A stretch of DNA of 64,000 nucleotides, taken from contig JABTTV010000001.1 of the NCBI GenBank assembly GCA_015075725.1, forward strand, positions 3,348,001 through 3,412,000, read 5' to 3'. The notes under the pieces were generated by a model. The model was not told the origin of the DNA, made no database searches, and saw nothing but the letters and a program-made list of their open reading frames with translations. The position numbers were made by a program, and so were the translations under genes. Each line of letters opens with the position of its first letter. The stretch's first letter is position 1. The DNA is from Anaerolineales bacterium. GTDB lineage: Bacteria; Chloroflexota; Anaerolineae; Anaerolineales; Villigracilaceae. Of the stretch, positions 60,268 to 64,000 are shown piece by piece.

Positions 60268-60301
60268 AAGATGCGCCGAATGGCTTATCTCGGCGCATCT
60301 T
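60268..60301 (-). terminator. Terminator-like hairpin overlapping operator 11
   Basis: Perfect 12-bp stem AAGATGCGCCGA / TCGGCGCATCTT (60268-60279 and 60290-60301), 10-base loop. On the minus strand it follows the Met-rich gene and is trailed by AATTTAT. Operator 11 occupies its left arm and loop. Confidence 0.65.
60271..60288 (-). promoter_or_regulatory. Island operator 11: ATAAGCC-ATTC-GGCGCAT
   Basis: Read on the minus strand. AATTAT (60224-60219) is 55.5 bp from the centre; the GCGCT element is not clear. Centre to the response-regulator start 80.5 bp. Close match to operator 10. Confidence 0.6.
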
Positions 60302-60319
60302 ATAGTTTGAGTCCGAGTC

Positions 60320-61159
60320 TTACTCGGTTTCCTCGATGAAGGTCCCATGCCAGGTGTGCAGGAAGATTTGTCCACTGTAGCCATTGACACTCAACATGCC
60401 AATGATCTTGCCATCCTTCTCGAAATCAAGAGTGTAATAACCATAGAACTGTGCAGGATCAGTCGCGGCGGTTGCACCCGCATAATTTGTATCAAGATAT
60501 TGCTGGGCGTATTGAACAGCCTGTTCGGGAGTGACTGTCAGTTCAGCAGTGACATCTAGTGGGGTGGCGCTGTTCCAACCATTCATCATTCCATTATTGC
60601 CGCCCATCATGCCCATCATTCCACCGTTGACGCCCATCATGTATTGGTGATTGAGTCCGCTGTATTTCAGGTTCCACATCATGTTTGGACCATGCTCAGG
60701 GTAGACAATCTGCGAAGTGGGGTCTACAAGCAACTCGAAGGCGCCGATCCCCGTGCTGATTTCCTTGACGATCACATAGCCGTTGTTATCGAAGATCATG
60801 ATCTCGGCAACCTCCAGATCGGAATTATCCAGATTCGCCATATATTTCTCAGCGGCGGCTTTCGTCTGGTCAATGGTGAGAGGAGTAACGTTGGTGGGAT
60901 TGTAGCCGTATCCGCCCATCATGTTGGGTCCCATTCCAGTACTGCCATTCATCATTCCACCGTTGCCACCCATCATATTGGGTCCGCCACCATTCATCAT
61001 GGAAGGTCCGTAGGCATTGTTATTGTTCCAACCGTAACCGCTCATCATGGACGGTCCAAAGGCGTTCGCGCGGGCATACATGCTCCCCGCGAAGAAGACG
61101 ACTGCAGCCAGCGCAATGACTGCAATAACGGTCAGGGTCATACTTAAAGTTTTGTTCAT
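60320..61159 (-). CDS. Met/Asn/Gly-rich exported protein with PepSY-like repeats
   Basis: A 279-residue protein; ATG 61159 follows GGAGATTATCC. Signal anchor (8-30), then a low-complexity part with many copies of PSMMNGG, PNMMGG and GGMMNG. Two similar domains of about 60 residues follow (TIDQTKAAAEKYMANLDNSD and TPEQAVQYAQQYLDTNY, each ending in a beta hairpin), which look like PepSY repeats. The Met clusters suggest copper buffering outside the membrane. It is upstream of, and transcribed toward, the copper-sensor system. Confidence 0.8.
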   Translation of the reverse strand: MNKTLSMTLTVIAVIALAAVVFFAGSMYARANAFGPSMMSGYGWNNNNAYGPSMMNGGGPNMMGGNGGMMNGSTGMGPNMMGGYGYNPTNVTPLTIDQTKAAAEKYMANLDNSDLEVAEIMIFDNNGYVIVKEISTGIGAFELLVDPTSQIVYPEHGPNMMWNLKYSGLNHQYMMGVNGGMMGMMGGNNGMMNGWNSATPLDVTAELTVTPEQAVQYAQQYLDTNYAGATAATDPAQFYGYYTLDFEKDGKIIGMLSVNGYSGQIFLHTWHGTFIEETE

Positions 61160-61309
61160 GGATAATCTCCTATTTTGATGTTTCACACGGTTGTGTGTTG
61201 TTTTATGACACCAGTATAGGATTGGTGGTTGAAAAGGGTGTAAAGCGACTATAAAGATATGGTAAAGGTTATTCGAGCGGTCGGCAGGAAGCTAACCCAG
61301 GTGCAGTAA

Positions 61310-61858
61310 CTAGGGCAACGCATACACCCATAAACGATCCATATGTAGTACATCCCGTCCAGTCAGCCCCTTCCATGCAAGTGGTAATTCCAGATCAAAA
61401 AGAAAACCGCCATTCAACACAGATACTTCCTTCACCGCGACGTTGCGCGGAAGGGTCAATAATGGATTTCCATCGGCAAATTTGGTTATCCGACTATGAT
61501 TCTTATACGCCAGCCTGCGTATTGCATCAGGAGATAATGGTGTCAGGATAATATTTTTTCCTGATTCGGAATAGGTGCATACCATCACTGCAGGACTTTC
61601 AAAGACTTCAACTAACTGAAAATCTCCTTCAAGGTTACATGTTTTTGAAATCACATTTTTGAACCAGCCCAACGGATGTTCAACCTTGACATCACGCGCC
61701 AATTTCTCTCTCTTGATCTGCAAATCATTTACAGCCCATAAAAAGACCTGTTCGCGCAAGTTGTCTAATGCCCGTCTTTGGCGTTCGTTTCCCATACTGA
61801 TCAATGCGCCAAAGAAGATCACGGCGGATGCCACCACAATAGCAAGAAGTATTTCCAT
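61310..61858 (-). CDS. Membrane-anchored protein of unknown function
   Basis: A 182-residue protein with one N-terminal helix (3-20), a charged helical stretch (ERQRRALDNLREQVFLW) and a beta-rich remainder (VMVCTYSESGKNIILTPLS, GGFLFDLELPLAWKG). No family recognised. It follows the large Ig-like protein gene by 23 bases on the minus strand, so they are probably cotranscribed. Confidence 0.65.
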   Translation of the reverse strand: MEILLAIVVASAVIFFGALISMGNERQRRALDNLREQVFLWAVNDLQIKREKLARDVKVEHPLGWFKNVISKTCNLEGDFQLVEVFESPAVMVCTYSESGKNIILTPLSPDAIRRLAYKNHSRITKFADGNPLLTLPRNVAVKEVSVLNGGFLFDLELPLAWKGLTGRDVLHMDRLWVYALP

Positions 61859-61881
61859 TTTTCTTTTCCTTTTCCTTTTCG

Positions 61882-64000
61882 TTATTTGTTATTAATAGAT
61901 TCGTCTTTTGAGCTTTCAGACATGTTCCTGAACGTTTCACCCAATCTTTCCAGCGCTTTGGGGCGAGGGTCAACTACACTGGCAGACGCGATCACCATAA
62001 ACAATCCCAACAAGCCAATGATCTGCCAAAGTGGCAGGGAGGACTGAGCAGGTTCAGTTATCTCCTCTGGTACAGGTGTGCTCAATACCAAGGTCGTTGT
62101 TGGCGGTATTTGTGTTGCCACCGGCGTTATCGAAGGCATCAAAGTGCTGGTCGCTGTTGGAGATGGAGTCAGAGTGGCAGTCAATGTTGCCACCTCTGGG
62201 ATCACGATCCTGCCCGCATCCTGTCCGCATAACCCATTTACATCACAAGCTTCTGCCAGAACTGGGTATTCCCCAACTGGCGCCAACGTTCCATCCCCAA
62301 AGCGCCGATCCCATTTCACTACATAGGAATTCCTGCCGGGATCAAAGTCCAACACCAACTCCTTCCAACGCTTTCGCGGATCACGGATGGTCACCTGGAT
62401 GCTGGCAATCGGAAAGTGATTGGGGGAAACCTTCAGAGTTCCGTTTTCCCAAATCCACCACCGTTCTGTGATGGACACGGCGGGCGGGGCATTGTCCACA
62501 GTCAACGCAATCGAAACCAAATCGCCAACATTGCCGGCGCGATCCCTGCCACGCATCTGGATGGTGTACTCGCCATTGGGCACTTCACCGGAATGCCAGA
62601 TATAAGACCAGCCATCTCCTGCGCTCATCGAGACTGCCTGCCAGGTATTTCCTCCGTCAACCGAGACTTCACCTCCATCCGGACCGGACATGCCATCCAC
62701 CAAACTTCCAGCGAAGCGTACATCACCCTGCACAACCTCTCCATTGGAATGGGATGTGATTTGAGCGACCGGAGGAACCGTGTCTATGCGGATTACCCTG
62801 GATGCTGTCACTTCATTTCCAGCCACATCCCTGGCATATATCAGGACAGCATGTGACCCATCTGTGAAGTGCATCGGTGGAGTGATCCAACTTGCTCCAC
62901 CATCAGCGCTTGCCAGCAGGGATGAAAGTCCAGAGATCACATCTGTTGCCGTAGCAGACAAGTCCACTTCCGAAACATACCAACCATTCCTGCCATCAAC
63001 AGGCGGAAGGCTGACTTCAAGATCAGGTGGCGTCCAATCCCGCTGCCAGGTGGACGAACCACTCGCAGCTCGCCCACTGGTGGATGTCACAGTGTAGTTG
63101 GCTGTACCAGTTCCTTCTGGCAAAGGCAAGTCACAGGAAGCGCCACAGGTAAACGGTTGACCGTTCAAATCACCAGTGATCGTCACATCAAATCCCTGTG
63201 GATCACTGGCGGTGAGTTCCAATGTTTCATCCCCCCTGCACCAACCAGCATCGCCCCATAGATCACAAACTACCACGCCTGTAATTTGAGGCGGCAACGG
63301 AGTGGGTGTGGGCGACGGCGTATTGGTGAAGGTCGCCGTGGGCGTGTACGTCATGGTCGGCGTGAAGGTCAACGTCGGCGTCAGACTGGGTGTAAAGGTT
63401 GCTGTCGGTGTGCGAGTTATGGTCGGTGTGAACGTGGGTGTCCGCGACGGGGTGGGTGTGGCAGTGGACGGTGGACCGATGTATTCCACGTCGATGGAAC
63501 GAAAATCCACATATCCACCTGATGCGGTTAAAGACCAGGAACGACAGCCAGCTGGAACAGCAATCGCCATACTCACAAACCCTGGGAGTCCAGAGCCTGT
63601 TTGCAAGTACCATGTATCCACAGAGGAACATGCCCGCAACACGGCATTGCCCACACTTGAGTCAGGCGTAAAGCCGACCATGATCTCGAAGTATGAAACA
63701 TCGCGGTCAAAGGAGCCGCTGGCAACGCTACCATTGCCCAGCCGCGTGACCCACTCGGAACAATTGGAACCACAAAATGTGCCACCTTCCTCGGGTGGAA
63801 GTGAGGATCCATCGCGATGAGTAATGTACACGTACTGGGCAGAACCACTCCAGTCGATGTAGCCAGTATTGTGAGCCTGGTCATAAGTGCGTCCCTCCGG
63901 CAATGAATACGCCGCCAGAGGCGCTGCATGGGTGGACGCGGATGTCCACAAAAAGAGAATGGGAAGGAAGAGGATTATCCCAATCCATTGATAACGCTTC
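61882..64000 (-). CDS. Large secreted multi-domain Ig-like protein with TP-rich linker (5' end at or beyond window edge)
   Basis: The frame is open to the right edge; the visible N-terminus reads as a signal peptide (KRYQWIGIILFLPILFLW, then STHAAPL), so the start codon must be only a few bases outside. A carbohydrate-binding-like domain (to about residue 165), a Thr/Pro linker of about 55 residues, and three Ig-like/FN3-like repeats with VPPVAQITSHSNGEV and DNAPPAVSITERWW follow. The C-terminus has a TP stretch, one helix (LPLWQIIGLLGLFMVIASAS) and a basic tail, so it is anchored at the surface. Likely adhesin or sheath protein. Confidence 0.8.
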   Translation of the reverse strand, partial: KRYQWIGIILFLPILFLWTSASTHAAPLAAYSLPEGRTYDQAHNTGYIDWSGSAQYVYITHRDGSSLPPEEGGTFCGSNCSEWVTRLGNGSVASGSFDRDVSYFEIMVGFTPDSSVGNAVLRACSSVDTWYLQTGSGLPGFVSMAIAVPAGCRSWSLTASGGYVDFRSIDVEYIGPPSTATPTPSRTPTFTPTITRTPTATFTPSLTPTLTFTPTMTYTPTATFTNTPSPTPTPLPPQITGVVVCDLWGDAGWCRGDETLELTASDPQGFDVTITGDLNGQPFTCGASCDLPLPEGTGTANYTVTSTSGRAASGSSTWQRDWTPPDLEVSLPPVDGRNGWYVSEVDLSATATDVISGLSSLLASADGGASWITPPMHFTDGSHAVLIYARDVAGNEVTASRVIRIDTVPPVAQITSHSNGEVVQGDVRFAGSLVDGMSGPDGGEVSVDGGNTWQAVSMSAGDGWSYIWHSGEVPNGEYTIQMRGRDRAGNVGDLVSIALTVDNAPPAVSITERWWIWENGTLKVSPNHFPIASIQVTIRDPRKRWKELVLDFDPGRNSYVVKWDRRFGDGTLAPVGEYPVLAEACDVNGLCGQDAGRIVIPEVATLTATLTPSPTATSTLMPSITPVATQIPPTTTLVLSTPVPEEITEPAQSSLPLWQIIGLLGLFMVIASASVVDPRPKALERLGETFRNMSESSKDESINNK

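Noticed and set aside
60580..61050. Tandem DNA repeats or CRISPR-like array in the Met-rich gene
   Set aside because: The repetition is at codon level (MMGG, MMNG) without constant unit length or spacers; it is low-complexity coding sequence.
63300..63480. Plus-strand reading frames with regular Gly/Val patterns
   Set aside because: They are antisense to the Thr/Pro-rich linker of the large Ig-like protein, whose codon repetition makes all frames look ordered.

Overview
The window is a dense bacterial chromosome segment with no rRNA or tRNA gene that I could find. Gene content points to a Chloroflexota (Anaerolineae-type) genome: many TP-rich lipoproteins, a MalT-type LuxR ATPase, DUF4386, DUF3105, DUF2085 and PCYCGC-motif proteins, and SecD/SecF as separate genes. 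That assignment rests on my memory of these families, not on a search.

Region 1 (1-15.9 kb) looks like ordinary core genome: the end of feoB with a FeoC-like partner, a double-PAS diguanylate cyclase, a LysE-type exporter, a GH114-like lipoprotein, secDF, an overlapping three-gene operon (SpoIIE-type phosphatase, two-TM protein with an RCK/TrkA domain, P-loop protein), rpmF with a textbook sigma-70 promoter, fabD, a phospholipase-D-fold lipoprotein, an aspartate-type aminotransferase and ATP-dependent PEPCK.

Region 2 (15.9-27.7 kb) is an accessory block. It is bounded by the 3' end of an isoprenylcysteine-methyltransferase-like gene (15.18-15.85 kb) and a decayed second copy of that same 3' end (27.54-27.70 kb). 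It holds a MalT-like regulator, a DUF4386 fusion, three tandem quinone-reductase-like MDR genes plus a broken fourth, DUF6326, a GNAT, a small STAS-like protein, an alpha/beta hydrolase and a beta-lactamase-fold hydrolase. Region 3 (27.7-31.9 kb) carries mgtC-like and two DUF255/YyaL-type genes, one truncated and carrying a dispersed palindromic repeat in frame.

Region 4 (32-61.2 kb) is the most interesting part: a copper/thiol-redox island. It has a CopA-type ATPase, two multicopper oxidases, five YHS modules, an HMA chaperone, cupredoxins, a circularly permuted CcdA, DsbA/TlpA/rhodanese proteins, a Rieske protein, a YVTN lipoprotein, two two-component systems (one sensor Met-rich), and a module of PCYCGC lipoprotein, CuA protein, NosH/NapH-like polyferredoxin, CuA-cytochrome c, and a DUF1573-like gene with an in-frame UGA. 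The UGA follows a Cys codon and is followed by a SECIS-like hairpin, so this gene is a candidate selenoprotein.

The island appears to be wired together by one operator. Eleven near-palindromes of the form ATArGCm-N4-kGCskAT lie 78-102 bp upstream of start codons. In most of them a GCGCT-like element sits 27-28 bp from the palindrome centre and a TAnnnT -10 hexamer 54-56 bp from it. I infer a single activator, probably one of the two response regulators in the island, that controls copper handling, periplasmic thiol chemistry and a CuA electron-transfer module. The window ends inside a large secreted Ig-like protein gene on the minus strand.
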